Source of the DNA: Roseitalea sp. MMSF_3546
GTDB lineage: Bacteria > Pseudomonadota > Alphaproteobacteria > Rhizobiales > Rhizobiaceae
Direction of reading: 5' to 3'
Assembly: GCF_030732865.1 (NCBI RefSeq)
Contig: NZ_JASHKB010000006.1
Coordinates: 104,162 to 168,161 of the forward strand
Length of the DNA: 64,000 nt
Under the pieces are notes generated by a model. That model ran no database searches. It saw nothing but the letters and a program-made list of their open reading frames with translations, and was not told the DNA's origin. Position 1 is the first letter of the stretch. Each line of letters begins with the position of its first letter. The translations under genes were made by a program, and so were the position numbers. Below, in pieces: positions 1 to 7,275 of this stretch.

Positions 1-336
1 CCGCTCTATCGCAAGGCACTGCGCGTTTCGGTCGGCGGCGTCCTGGTCCTGCCCTGGCACCGCTTCGAGAGCACCACGGCCATGGCCGACTTCCTCGCCG
101 GGCATGGTTTCGCCCTTGTCGGCCTGTCGCCATCGGGCACCGGGCGGCTCGAGAGCTGGACGCCGCCGGCACGCACCGCGCTCGTTCTGGGCACTGAGGG
201 TGCCGGCCTGCCGCCCGATATCCTTGCCCGGGCGCAGACCCTGCGCATCGCCATGGCGCGCGATTTCGACAGCCTCAACGTGGCGACGAGCGCCGCCCTC
301 GTCTTGCATCACATGCGCGCGTTTTCCGCACGGTAA
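1..336 (+). CDS. TrmH/SpoU-family RNA 2'-O-methyltransferase, C-terminal part
   Basis: The reading frame is open from base 1, so the 5' end lies outside the window. The visible 111 residues carry the two C-terminal SpoU (knotted SAM-dependent methyltransferase) motifs. These are ALVLGTEGAGLPPDIL, in which the conserved G-x-E-x-x-G-L helps bind SAM, and DSLNVATSAALVLHHM, the motif 3 S-L-N-V-x-x-A. An upstream RKALRVSVGG stretch matches the usual motif 1 border. Enzymes of this family methylate the ribose 2'-OH of rRNA or tRNA; which RNA is modified cannot be told from this fragment. It ends convergently with the coiled-coil gene a few bases downstream. Confidence 0.88.
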   Translation, partial: PLYRKALRVSVGGVLVLPWHRFESTTAMADFLAGHGFALVGLSPSGTGRLESWTPPARTALVLGTEGAGLPPDILARAQTLRIAMARDFDSLNVATSAALVLHHMRAFSAR

Positions 337-343
337 CGTGCCG

Positions 344-1570
344 TCAGCCCGGCTTGCCGGTTCCGTCCGCCTTGTCCTGCAGCGCGCGGATGCGGGCCGC
401 CAGGCTGACACGGCCGGCATCGCCTTCCTCGCCATTGCCGGCCACCATGTCCGGGATCGGCGAGCCCTCGCCCTCGAGCATGGCGGCCATGTGGACCACC
501 TGCGCGGCGAGCTGGCCGATCTCCTCGCGCAGGGCCGCCTGGCCGGCCTCGTCGGCGGCGGACGTGGCGCCGTGCAGGCGCGCCTCGGCCGCCTCGGCGC
601 GCGCGCGCTCCTGCTTCACATCGGTCATCAACTGCGCGATCCGCGCGTTCATGCCCTCGATCACCGCTTCGGGGTCGCGACCGCCAAGGGCCTTTATCAT
701 CCGGTTGAGCCGAACGGTGACCTCGCCGAGCTCGCGCTCCACCTCCGCGCGTTCGCGCTCGGCGTCCTCGACACGGTGTTCGAGTTCGGCCATCGCCGCC
801 TCGCTGCCGATCCGGTCGTCCTGTGCCGCGCGCATCTGCCGCCGGCGCGACTTGACGCGCTCCTGCAACTCGTCATGGCGCTTGCGGGCCCGTTCGAGCT
901 CGGCTTCGAGCTGTTCGACGCGCTGGCGCTCGCTCTTGAGCAGTTGCGCGGTCTGCTTGGCCTCCGCCGCGCTGGCGCGCGCCTGTTCCTGCTGCTCGCG
1001 GGCCTTTTCGCGCAAGGTGCCGATCTGCGCTTCCAGCTTGGCGATGGTGCGCGTCTGCCGGTCGAGATCCGCGCGCGCCTTCTTGAGCTGGCCTTCGGTT
1101 TCGCTGGTCAGCCGCTCCAGGCCCTCCTGCTCGGCCTGGCGCGCGGACAGCGTCGCCTGCACCGTGCTCAACTCGAGCCGCGTCTCCGACAGCGCATCGC
1201 TGGTCGTCGCAAGTTCCTCCTCGAGCGCGTCGATCCGCGCCGTCAGTTCGGCGATCTCGGCGTCGCGCGCCCCGATGATCTCGTCCTTCTCGCGCATGGC
1301 CAGCGCATGTCCGCTGATCTCGGCGGCCTGCTGGCTTGTCACCTCGAGCTGCTTCTTGAGCGCCATGTCGAGCTTGCGTCGGGCGATGGCGTGTTCGGCG
1401 CGCAGCCGGTCCTTGTCCGCCTGCAGCTCCTTGACCGTCATCGGCACGGCATTCTCGATGCGCTTGCGCGTCAGATGCACGGCCCGGCGCCAGATCGCCG
1501 GGGCCACGATCATCACCAGGAGTATGGCCGACACGAAGCCGGCGGCAAAGAACAGACCAGATTCAATCAA
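344..1570 (-). CDS. Membrane-anchored long coiled-coil protein (unknown function)
   Basis: The protein has 408 residues. Residues about 5-27 form one hydrophobic segment (FFAAGFVSAILLVMIVAPAI) followed by a basic stretch, which suggests a single N-terminal anchor with the bulk of the chain on the cytoplasmic side. Residues about 45-340 are almost entirely Glu/Ala/Arg/Leu/Gln heptads (for example AELTARIDALEEELATTSDA), a long coiled coil. I recognise no catalytic motif. It resembles uncharacterised rhizobial membrane-tethered coiled-coil proteins, and a scaffold or cell-envelope role is only a guess. It lies between an RNA methyltransferase gene and eipA, with its own strand and spacing. Confidence 0.75.
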   Translation of the reverse strand: MIESGLFFAAGFVSAILLVMIVAPAIWRRAVHLTRKRIENAVPMTVKELQADKDRLRAEHAIARRKLDMALKKQLEVTSQQAAEISGHALAMREKDEIIGARDAEIAELTARIDALEEELATTSDALSETRLELSTVQATLSARQAEQEGLERLTSETEGQLKKARADLDRQTRTIAKLEAQIGTLREKAREQQEQARASAAEAKQTAQLLKSERQRVEQLEAELERARKRHDELQERVKSRRRQMRAAQDDRIGSEAAMAELEHRVEDAERERAEVERELGEVTVRLNRMIKALGGRDPEAVIEGMNARIAQLMTDVKQERARAEAAEARLHGATSAADEAGQAALREEIGQLAAQVVHMAAMLEGEGSPIPDMVAGNGEEGDAGRVSLAARIRALQDKADGTGKPG

Positions 1571-1686
1571 CGAGCCAGCATCCGGTTCGGGCGGTCATCG
1601 GCCGCACGGGATCCGCGCGACAAAAGGGCCGCCACCGGCAGCCCTGTTATCGCGCGTCCCGCAAGCTGGCAATCGCCCCGGCGATG

Positions 1687-2379
1687 TCAGAAGGGATTCC
1701 AGGTCGGCTGCGGGGTCAGCTTGAGATAGCCCACATTGGCGCCAAGGCGCAGGCCGACGCCGGTGCGCACCGGCACCAGGATGACGTTGTTGCGCTTGAG
1801 CACGTTGATGCCGAGCCCGGCGACCAGATAGGCCGAGCCGGCCACGCCGCCATAGCGGCCATGCAGATTGGCGATCGAGGGCAGGTTGTAGACAAGCATC
1901 ATGGTGCGCGCGCCCTCGCCGCCGAAATCCCAGCCGATCGACGGCCCCTGCCAGAAGACGGCATGGTCGCCCGCATTCTTGGTGTACAGCGTGCCCTCGC
2001 CATAGGTCACCCCACCGACGAAGGCGCCCGCGCCCTCCTGGCCCAGAATGTAGCCGTTCGGCAGTCCGTAGGTCGCAAACAGCTGCTCGATCGCCGTCGC
2101 CAGCGCGCCCGAGGTGGTGCCGAAGAAATCATGGCCCGCGGCGACGATCTCCGGCGCGCTGTAGGGGCTGGGCTGCGTCTGGTATTGCTGGTACTGCGGC
2201 TGCTGATATTGCGGCTGCTGGTACTGCCGTTGCTGGTATTGCGGCTGGCCCTGATACTGCGCCTGCGCCTGGCCCGACCACAACAGGCCGGCCAAAACGA
2301 CCAGAACCGCCATCGAAACGGCCCATTCGCGCCGCCTGGCAATGTCCGCGGCCTTCGATGTCGTCGCTTGTGCTCTCAT
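1687..2379 (-). CDS. eipA: EipA-like envelope integrity protein (DUF1134)
   Basis: The protein has 230 residues. I chose the ATG at 2379 because GGAG lies 8 bases upstream and because it places a signal peptide (SMAVLVVLAGLLWSGQAQA) near the N-terminus; an upstream in-frame ATG at 2562 would add 61 non-homologous-looking residues. The signal is followed by a low-complexity Gln/Tyr/Pro tract of about 30 residues (repeats of QYQQP), then the conserved DUF1134 domain with GLPNGYILGQEGAGAFVGG, GPSIGWDFGGEGARTMMLVY and GVGLRLGANVGYLKLTP. In Brucella, EipA is a periplasmic protein needed for envelope integrity and its gene is under CtrA control. Here it is divergent from chpT, which fits a cell-cycle link. 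The Q/Y tract varies between species and is probably a linker. Confidence 0.85.
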   Translation of the reverse strand: MRAQATTSKAADIARRREWAVSMAVLVVLAGLLWSGQAQAQYQGQPQYQQRQYQQPQYQQPQYQQYQTQPSPYSAPEIVAAGHDFFGTTSGALATAIEQLFATYGLPNGYILGQEGAGAFVGGVTYGEGTLYTKNAGDHAVFWQGPSIGWDFGGEGARTMMLVYNLPSIANLHGRYGGVAGSAYLVAGLGINVLKRNNVILVPVRTGVGLRLGANVGYLKLTPQPTWNPF

Positions 2380-2645
2380 GATCCCAACTCCGCCCTTGGG
2401 GCTGTCCGGCGCGGCCATGCGGCCCGTCGCGCCCTGTGACCCACACCCGCCGACGATGGACCGGCAATCTGGCGCGGTCGGGGCGCGAGCGCTTTGATGA
2501 TTAGCTTTACGCCCTTGTGGTTTCCACTTTGTTAAGCGTGACTTGCCTTCTTCCCGCATCACCGGAGCGCGGCATTGCCGGACGTTTCGGCAGCCGTTAA
2601 CGTCGCTTCACCTCACTGCGCGATTCGCTAGCGACAGGCCAAGAA

Positions 2646-3275
2646 ATGACCGAACCGGACAGGCTCACCCCGTCGGAACTGGCATCCCTGCTTTGCAGCC
2701 GCGTCTGCCACGACATCATCTCGCCCGTCGGCGCGATCAACAACGGCCTGGAACTGCTCGAGGACGGAGCCGCCGACGAGGAGGCCATGGATCTGGTGCG
2801 CACCAGCGCCGTCAACGCCTCGGCGCGTCTGCAATTTGCGCGCATCGCCTTCGGCGCGGCCGGCTCGGCCGGCGTGCAGATCGACACCGGCGATGCCCAC
2901 ACCGTCGCATCGGCCTTCATGAAGGGCGAAAAGGCCGATTTCGCCTGGCATGGCGAGCGCGCGCTCCTGCCCAAGAACCAGGTCAAGCTGCTGCTCAACC
3001 TGATCCTGATCGGCAACGCCTCGATACCGCGCGGCGGCACGCTCGACTGCCGTTTCGAACTCGGCGACGACAAGCCCCGCTTCGCGGTTACCGCCACCGG
3101 TCCGATGATGCGCGTGCCGCAGAAATTCGCCGACTATCACGAGGGCCGCTTCGGCCCCGAGCCGATCGATGCCCATTCGGTGCAGTTCTACTACACGCTG
3201 GTCCTGGCCGCCGAGTCCGGCATGACCGTCAGCATCGACTGGACCGACGCGGCGATCACCTACGCCGCCGCGTAA
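2646..3275 (+). CDS. chpT: ChpT histidine phosphotransferase
   Basis: The protein has 209 residues. It matches ChpT, the dimeric phosphotransferase that relays phosphate from the hybrid kinase CckA to CtrA and CpdR. The N-terminal helix carries LCSRVCHDIISPVGAINNG; His22 within CHD is the expected phospho-acceptor. The C-terminal half is a degenerate Bergerat-like domain (LLNLILIGNASIPRGG, HSVQFYYTLVLAAESG) without a functional ATP lid, as in the family. The gene starts about 270 bases from the divergent eipA start and ends next to a receiver-like gene and ctrA. This is an unusually complete local clustering of the phosphorelay and its target. The assignment is firm from motif and context. 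Confidence 0.93.
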   Translation: MTEPDRLTPSELASLLCSRVCHDIISPVGAINNGLELLEDGAADEEAMDLVRTSAVNASARLQFARIAFGAAGSAGVQIDTGDAHTVASAFMKGEKADFAWHGERALLPKNQVKLLLNLILIGNASIPRGGTLDCRFELGDDKPRFAVTATGPMMRVPQKFADYHEGRFGPEPIDAHSVQFYYTLVLAAESGMTVSIDWTDAAITYAAA

Positions 3276-3282
3276 ACGAAGC

Positions 3283-3301
3283 GTTGACCGGTCCGGTCAA
3301 C
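3283..3301. repeat. Perfect 19-base palindrome downstream of chpT
   Basis: GTTGACCGG-T-CCGGTCAAC is a perfect 9-base inverted repeat around one central base, 8 bases after the chpT stop codon and 100 bases upstream of the next gene. No T-run follows, so it is not an obvious intrinsic terminator. It could be a protein-binding site or a 3'-end hairpin. Confidence 0.6.
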
Positions 3302-3401
3302 TCCGACGCACACTCTTCATGGCCGATTAACCGCCTCCCTTAAGGGCGTGGCAAAACCCTTCTGCTAGATTTGCGACGAGCAAAGCGTCCGAGGGTCGAA
3401 G

Positions 3402-3773
3402 ATGTCCCGTTGCATGATCGTTGAGAAGTCCAGTGTCGTTCGCAAGGTCGCCAGGCGCATCCTTGCCGCGCCCGATCGCTTCGTCATAGAAGCCGCCTCG
3501 GCGGGCGAGGCGCTGGCCATGTGCGAAGCGCAAATGCCCGACTGCATTGTCGTCGAGGCAAACCCGTCGGACATGGTGCTGGAGGAATTCGTGCGCTCGG
3601 TGCGTGCCATGCAGACCGACGTCAAGCCACTGATCGTCGTCGCCATGATCGAGCTGGACCTGGTGCGGATGACCAAGGCCAAGCGCGCCGGCGCCGACGA
3701 CTATCTGCTCAAGCCCTTCGACCGCCACCAATTGCTGGCCCGCTTCGCCAAGTTCGAGCGCCAGGCCGCCTGA
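3402..3773 (+). CDS. CheY-like receiver protein with substituted active-site acids
   Basis: The protein is a single receiver domain of 123 residues. The fold is recognisable: MIVEKSSVVRKVARRIL for the first strand and helix, MPDCIVVEANPSD for the phosphorylation strand, and AKRAGADDYLLKPFDRHQLL with the conserved Lys. The two acids of the Mg pocket read E8-K9 where most receivers have D/E-D, and the phospho-acceptor position is E52 rather than Asp. The Thr/Ser switch strand also lacks its usual residue (VVAMIELD). So it probably cannot be phosphorylated normally and may act as a constitutively active-like or decoy receiver. It sits between chpT and ctrA, and a rhizobial receiver gene at this site is usual. 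A strong shared terminator follows. Confidence 0.85.
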   Translation: MSRCMIVEKSSVVRKVARRILAAPDRFVIEAASAGEALAMCEAQMPDCIVVEANPSDMVLEEFVRSVRAMQTDVKPLIVVAMIELDLVRMTKAKRAGADDYLLKPFDRHQLLARFAKFERQAA

Positions 3774-3796
3774 GACGCGGAAAGAGTGCGGAAATC

Positions 3797-3825
3797 AAAA
3801 GGCCCGGAGCGATCCGGGCCGTTTT
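3797..3825. terminator. Bidirectional intrinsic terminator
   Basis: AAAA, then GGCCCGG, a 6-base loop, CCGGGCC, then GTTTT. The 7-base perfect GC stem has an A-run on one side and a T-run on the other, between convergent genes (the receiver gene ending at 3773 and ctrA ending at 3851). It can serve both strands. Confidence 0.9.
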
Positions 3826-3850
3826 CGTCTGGATTTGGTTGCGAAACCGG

Positions 3851-4552
3851 TCAGGCCGTTTCGGCCATGGAGACCGGGTCGGGATCGCGCAGAACATAGC
3901 CGCGCCCCCAGACGGTCTCGATATAGTTCACCCCGCCCGAGGCGGCGTCGAGCTTCTTGCGCAGCTTGCAGATGAACACGTCGATGATCTTCAGTTCCGG
4001 CTCGTCCATGCCGCCGTAAAGGTGGTTGAGGAACATCTCCTTGGTCAGCGTCGTGCCCTTGCGCAGCGACAGCAGTTCGAGCATCTGGTATTCCTTGCCG
4101 GTCAGATGCACGCGCTGGCCGCCGACCTCGACGGTCTTGGCGTCCAGATTGACGACCAGATCGCCGGTGGTGATGATCGACTGCGCATGGCCCTTCGAAC
4201 GGCGCACGATGGCATGGATGCGCGCCACCAGTTCGTCCTTGTGGAACGGCTTGGTCATGTAGTCGTCGGCGCCGAAGCCAAGGCCCCTGACCTTGTCCTC
4301 GATGCCGGCCATGCCCGACAGGATCAGGATCGGCGTCTTGACCTTGGAAAGGCGCAAGGTCCGCAGCACTTCATAGCCGGACATGTCGGGCAGGTTCAGA
4401 TCGAGAAGGATGATGTCGTAGTCGTAGAGCTTTCCCAGGTCGACGCCTTCTTCACCCAGATCGGTCACATAGACATTGAAGCTTTCCGACTTGAGCATCA
4501 GCTCGATGCTCTGTGCGATTGCACTGTCATCCTCGATCAGCAAGACACGCAT
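3851..4552 (-). CDS. ctrA: CtrA cell-cycle response regulator
   Basis: The protein has 233 residues. The N-terminal receiver domain starts [20 protein letters not shown] and contains the phospho-acceptor Asp in [16 protein letters not shown] and the conserved Lys in ADDYMTKPF. The C-terminal OmpR-type winged helix has [17 protein letters not shown] and [19 protein letters not shown] endings. Near-identity to CtrA across alphaproteobacteria makes this the surest call in the window. I chose the ATG at 4552, which has GAGGGG just upstream; longer in-frame starts are not family-like. CtrA controls cell-cycle, flagellar and division genes, is phosphorylated through ChpT, and is antagonised by SciP. 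Both partner genes are nearby. Confidence 0.97.
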   Translation of the reverse strand: MRVLLIEDDSAIAQSIELMLKSESFNVYVTDLGEEGVDLGKLYDYDIILLDLNLPDMSGYEVLRTLRLSKVKTPILILSGMAGIEDKVRGLGFGADDYMTKPFHKDELVARIHAIVRRSKGHAQSIITTGDLVVNLDAKTVEVGGQRVHLTGKEYQMLELLSLRKGTTLTKEMFLNHLYGGMDEPELKIIDVFICKLRKKLDAASGGVNYIETVWGRGYVLRDPDPVSMAETA

Positions 4553-4956
4553 CTTATTCCCCTCGGCGAGTACGAAAGCGTGCGGTGGCCCGTCCCGGTT
4601 CGCCCACAACCGCGCAAATCAGCCTGCACCCAATTGGTTAACAAATCCTGTTTCACTCAGGCAAGGTATCAATGCGCATTAATCTTTGCACTGAACCCCT
4701 TGATTTCCTCACATTTTTCTCGAGCAAAGCTGAATCGATCTCTCAGCTGCTCCGGCCAACCCAATCATTGGATTCAGCAATTTGCCGGTGCGTCCCGGCC
4801 GGGGCGTGGGGGCCATCCGGGGTTTACCGGCCCTTAAAGGTTGCCGCCTATCATTAACGCTGGGTGTAAACGAAAGGTTACCGGCCAGGCTGCACGGCAT
4901 TGCGCCGCCTGTCGGCGATCCATCATGACGGCCCATCAGCGTGTTGGAGTAAGGGT
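4553..4956. promoter_or_regulatory. ctrA/fliJ intergenic control region with two GANTC sites
   Basis: About 400 bases without a gene separate divergent ctrA and fliJ. Two GANTC sites, targets of the CcrM cell-cycle methyltransferase, lie at 4732-4736 (GAATC) and 4771-4775 (GATTC). A TTAACC half-site like that of CtrA boxes occurs around 4637 on the minus strand (TTGTTAACCAATTG), and further TTAA words occur near 4678, 4834 and 4854. No perfect TTAA-N7-TTAA box was found. In Caulobacter a GANTC in the ctrA P1 promoter times transcription, and the same arrangement is likely here. Confidence 0.6.
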
Positions 4957-5346
4957 ATGAAATCGAGGGACAACCTAATCAGGCTCAAGCAGTTTCAGGT
5001 GACCGAAAAGCACCGCCAGGTCGCCCAGCTCGAGCAGATGATCGCCGAATTCGAGCGCATGGCCAATGAGTTGGACACGCAGATTCAGACCGAAGAACGC
5101 AAGAGCGGCATCACCGATGTCGACCATTTCGCCTACCCCACCTTCGCCAAGGCCGCCCGCACCCGCCGTGACAATCTGTTCAATTCGATCCGCGACCTGC
5201 AGGCCCAGAAGGCTGGCGCCGAAGCGTCGCTGATGGAAGCGGAGGCCGAACTGCAAAAGGCCGAAAAGCTCGACGTCCGCGAATCCCGCAAGGCGGCCGA
5301 GGAAGGCGAGACGAGCCGCTACGACAAGCAGGCCATGATCGGCTGA
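4957..5346 (+). CDS. fliJ: FliJ-like flagellar export coiled-coil protein
   Basis: The protein has 129 residues. It starts MKSRDNLIRLKQFQVTEKHR and is helical and charged throughout, with regular heptads (AQLEQMIAEFERMANELDTQ, LQAQKAGAEASLMEAEAELQ). The fliJ-type protein encoded next to ctrA is a conserved feature of Rhizobiales. FliJ is a soluble chaperone-escort that interacts with the FliH-FliI ATPase of the flagellar export gate. I chose the ATG at 4957, with GGAGTAAGGG just upstream; an in-frame ATG at 4900 would add 19 unlikely residues. The gene is divergent from ctrA and probably a CtrA-regulated flagellar gene. A weak family signature limits certainty of the exact name. Confidence 0.8.
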   Translation: MKSRDNLIRLKQFQVTEKHRQVAQLEQMIAEFERMANELDTQIQTEERKSGITDVDHFAYPTFAKAARTRRDNLFNSIRDLQAQKAGAEASLMEAEAELQKAEKLDVRESRKAAEEGETSRYDKQAMIG

Positions 5347-5356
5347 TCCCCGCCTC

Positions 5357-5378
5357 GGCGCGGCGCGCATGCCGCGCC
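5357..5378 (+). terminator. GC hairpin after fliJ
   Basis: An 8-base perfect stem GGCGCGGC / GCCGCGCC with a 6-base loop starts 11 bases after the fliJ stop. No T-run follows directly, so it may stabilise the 3' end rather than terminate transcription. Confidence 0.5.
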
Positions 5379-5403
5379 CTACCCTCCACGCCCCTTCATG
5401 CAG

Positions 5404-5431
5404 CGGCCGCGTCGCTCGCGCGGCCGGTTTT
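5404..5431 (+). terminator. Probable intrinsic terminator after fliJ
   Basis: An 8-base perfect stem CGGCCGCG / CGCGGCCG with a 7-base loop is followed by GTTTT. It lies between the convergent fliJ and sciP genes and is a better terminator candidate than the T-less hairpin 50 bases earlier. Confidence 0.65.
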
Positions 5432-5582
5432 CGCATCGAATGATTGGCGCTGGAAGCCGCGCTGGTCGCATGCGCGGCGGCCGCCGCACGCGGTTCGGAC
5501 CCCGCAACGGTGATCGGCCGGTCGGGACCGTGGTCTTCGCCGGCCCGGTCCGCAAGCGCCGACGCGCGCCGTCGGCGGCGGT

Positions 5583-5858
5583 TCAGTGGCGGTATTGCTG
5601 AATGCGGGTGGTGCGCAGGCCGGCCAGGCCGTGCTCGTCGATCGAGGCCTGCCAGGACAGGTATTCCTCCACCGTCAGCCGGTAGCGTTCGCAAGCCTCT
5701 TCCAGGCTCAGCAGACCGCCGCGCACCGCCGCCACCACCTCGGCCTTGCGCCGGATAACCCAGCGTCGTGTCGTGGTAGGCGGCAAGTCGTTGATCGTCA
5801 GCGGCGAGCCGTCCGGGCCGATGACATATTTGACGCGCGGTCTGATCTGATCGGTCAT
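5583..5858 (-). CDS. sciP: SciP, small CtrA inhibitory protein (DUF1153)
   Basis: The protein has 90 residues, almost exactly the size of Caulobacter SciP. The compact DUF1153 helix-turn-helix is clear: VKYVIGPDGSPLTINDLPP, then RRWVIRRKAEVVAAVRGG and EEACERYRLTVEEYLSWQ. SciP binds CtrA at promoters and blocks recruitment of RNA polymerase, restricting CtrA activity in the swarmer stage. Its place a kilobase from ctrA completes a local cell-cycle block. The minus-strand start has AGAG upstream (TAGAGAGTAGA before ATG). I am confident of the family and, from context, of the function. Confidence 0.92.
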   Translation of the reverse strand: MTDQIRPRVKYVIGPDGSPLTINDLPPTTTRRWVIRRKAEVVAAVRGGLLSLEEACERYRLTVEEYLSWQASIDEHGLAGLRTTRIQQYRH

Positions 5859-6039
5859 TCTACTCTCTACACGTGACGACCTGCTATGGCCGCCACATTA
5901 CGGTCACAGCTTTAAAAAACGCCTAAGCGGATGCTAAGGTATTGGTAAACTTCCCTAACGGAGACCGGCACATGCGCGCCCCGGCGGCATTGGCCATCGG
6001 CCTTCGGATCTCCTATATGCCGGCGTGAAAGGAACCTCG

Positions 6040-7233
6040 ATGACCAACGCGCTCGACATCGACAAGGCGCCCGAAGACACCCGTGTGGTCGTGGCCATGT
6101 CGGGCGGCGTGGATTCGTCCGTGGTCGCCGGGCTGATGCATGCCCAGGGCTTCGAGGTCATCGGCATCACGCTGCAGCTTTACGACCATGGCGCCGCCGT
6201 TCGCCGCACCGGCTCGTGCTGTGCAGGCCAGGACATCGACGATGCGCGGCGGGTTTGCGAATCCCTGGGCATTCCGCACTATGTGCTCGATTATGAAAGC
6301 CGTTTCCGCGAGGCGGTGATCGACCACTTCGCCGACAGCTATATCGCCGGCGAAACGCCGATTCCGTGCGTCAACTGCAACCAGACGGTCAAGTTCGCCG
6401 ATCTGCTCAAGACCGCGCGTGACCTGGGCGCCGATTGCCTGGCCACCGGCCACTACATCCTGTCGCGACCCAACGGCGCCCACCGCGCGCTCTACCGGCC
6501 CGTCGACGCCCATCGCGACCAGAGCTATTTCCTGTTCGCCACCACGCAGGAACAGGTCGACTACCTGCGCTTTCCGCTCGGCACGATGACCAAGGACGAG
6601 ACCCGCGCCGAGGCCGAGCGGATGGGCCTGACCGTCGCCGACAAGCCCGACAGCCAGGACATCTGCTTCGTGCCCGAGGGCAACTATGCCGACGTGATCG
6701 CCAAGCTGCGGCCCAATGCGGCGCTGGCCGGCGAGATCGTCCATATCGACGGGCGCGTGCTCGGCCGTCACCAGGGTGTGCTGCACTACACCATAGGCCA
6801 GCGCCGCGGGCTCGGCGTGGCGACCGGCGAGCCGCTCTATGTCGTCAGGATCGACGCGCGCCACCGCCGCGTCGTCGTCGGCCCGAGGGAAGCGCTCGAA
6901 ACCCGGCGGGTCGTTTTGCGCGACGTCAACTGGCTGGGCGGCACCCCGCTCGCCGAGCTACCCGCGAGCGGCGTCGACGTGATGGCGCGCGTGCGCTCGA
7001 CGCGGCCGCCGCGGCCAGCACGCCTGTCGGTCGCTGACGGGGCGGCGACGGTCGAGCTGATCGGCGGCGAAGCCGGCGTCTCGCCCGGCCAGGCCTGCGT
7101 GCTCTACGATGGCGAGGGCGCCGGCGCCCGTCTGCTCGGCGGCGGCTTCATCGACGCCACGCGCCGCAGCGAGGATATCGAGCGCCAGCTCGCCGCGCTC
7201 GACCGCGACGCCGCGATCATCGCCGCCGAATAA
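6040..7233 (+). CDS. mnmA: tRNA-specific 2-thiouridylase MnmA
   Basis: The protein has 397 residues. It carries the ATP-pyrophosphatase P-loop [18 protein letters not shown] near residue 25, the first catalytic Cys in [21 protein letters not shown]-type [12 protein letters not shown], and the second catalytic Cys in [19 protein letters not shown]. The C-terminal part holds [20 protein letters not shown], typical of the tRNA-binding region. MnmA transfers sulfur to U34 of the Lys, Glu and Gln tRNAs. I chose the ATG at 6040 (AAAGGA 8 bases upstream) rather than 6025. The gene stands alone and converges on an aminotransferase gene. Confidence 0.96.
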   Translation: MTNALDIDKAPEDTRVVVAMSGGVDSSVVAGLMHAQGFEVIGITLQLYDHGAAVRRTGSCCAGQDIDDARRVCESLGIPHYVLDYESRFREAVIDHFADSYIAGETPIPCVNCNQTVKFADLLKTARDLGADCLATGHYILSRPNGAHRALYRPVDAHRDQSYFLFATTQEQVDYLRFPLGTMTKDETRAEAERMGLTVADKPDSQDICFVPEGNYADVIAKLRPNAALAGEIVHIDGRVLGRHQGVLHYTIGQRRGLGVATGEPLYVVRIDARHRRVVVGPREALETRRVVLRDVNWLGGTPLAELPASGVDVMARVRSTRPPRPARLSVADGAATVELIGGEAGVSPGQACVLYDGEGAGARLLGGGFIDATRRSEDIERQLAALDRDAAIIAAE

Positions 7234-7275
7234 CCGGGATCAAGACATCGCCGCGTCCGAAGCCGACCGGCCGCC

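Noticed and set aside
104..1729. Long open frames opposite the coiled-coil gene (up to 541 codons)
   Set aside because: They are GC-rich antisense shadows of the coiled-coil gene with Arg/Ala/Leu-rich composition, no family motif and no ribosome-binding site.
2532..2611. TTAA half-sites between eipA and chpT as full CtrA boxes
   Set aside because: Only one half of each candidate matches (second halves read TTGC and TCAC); possible weak sites but not supportable as boxes.
3326..3342. TTAA-N9-TTAA before the receiver gene as a CtrA box
   Set aside because: CtrA boxes need a 7-base spacer; 9 bases do not fit the consensus.
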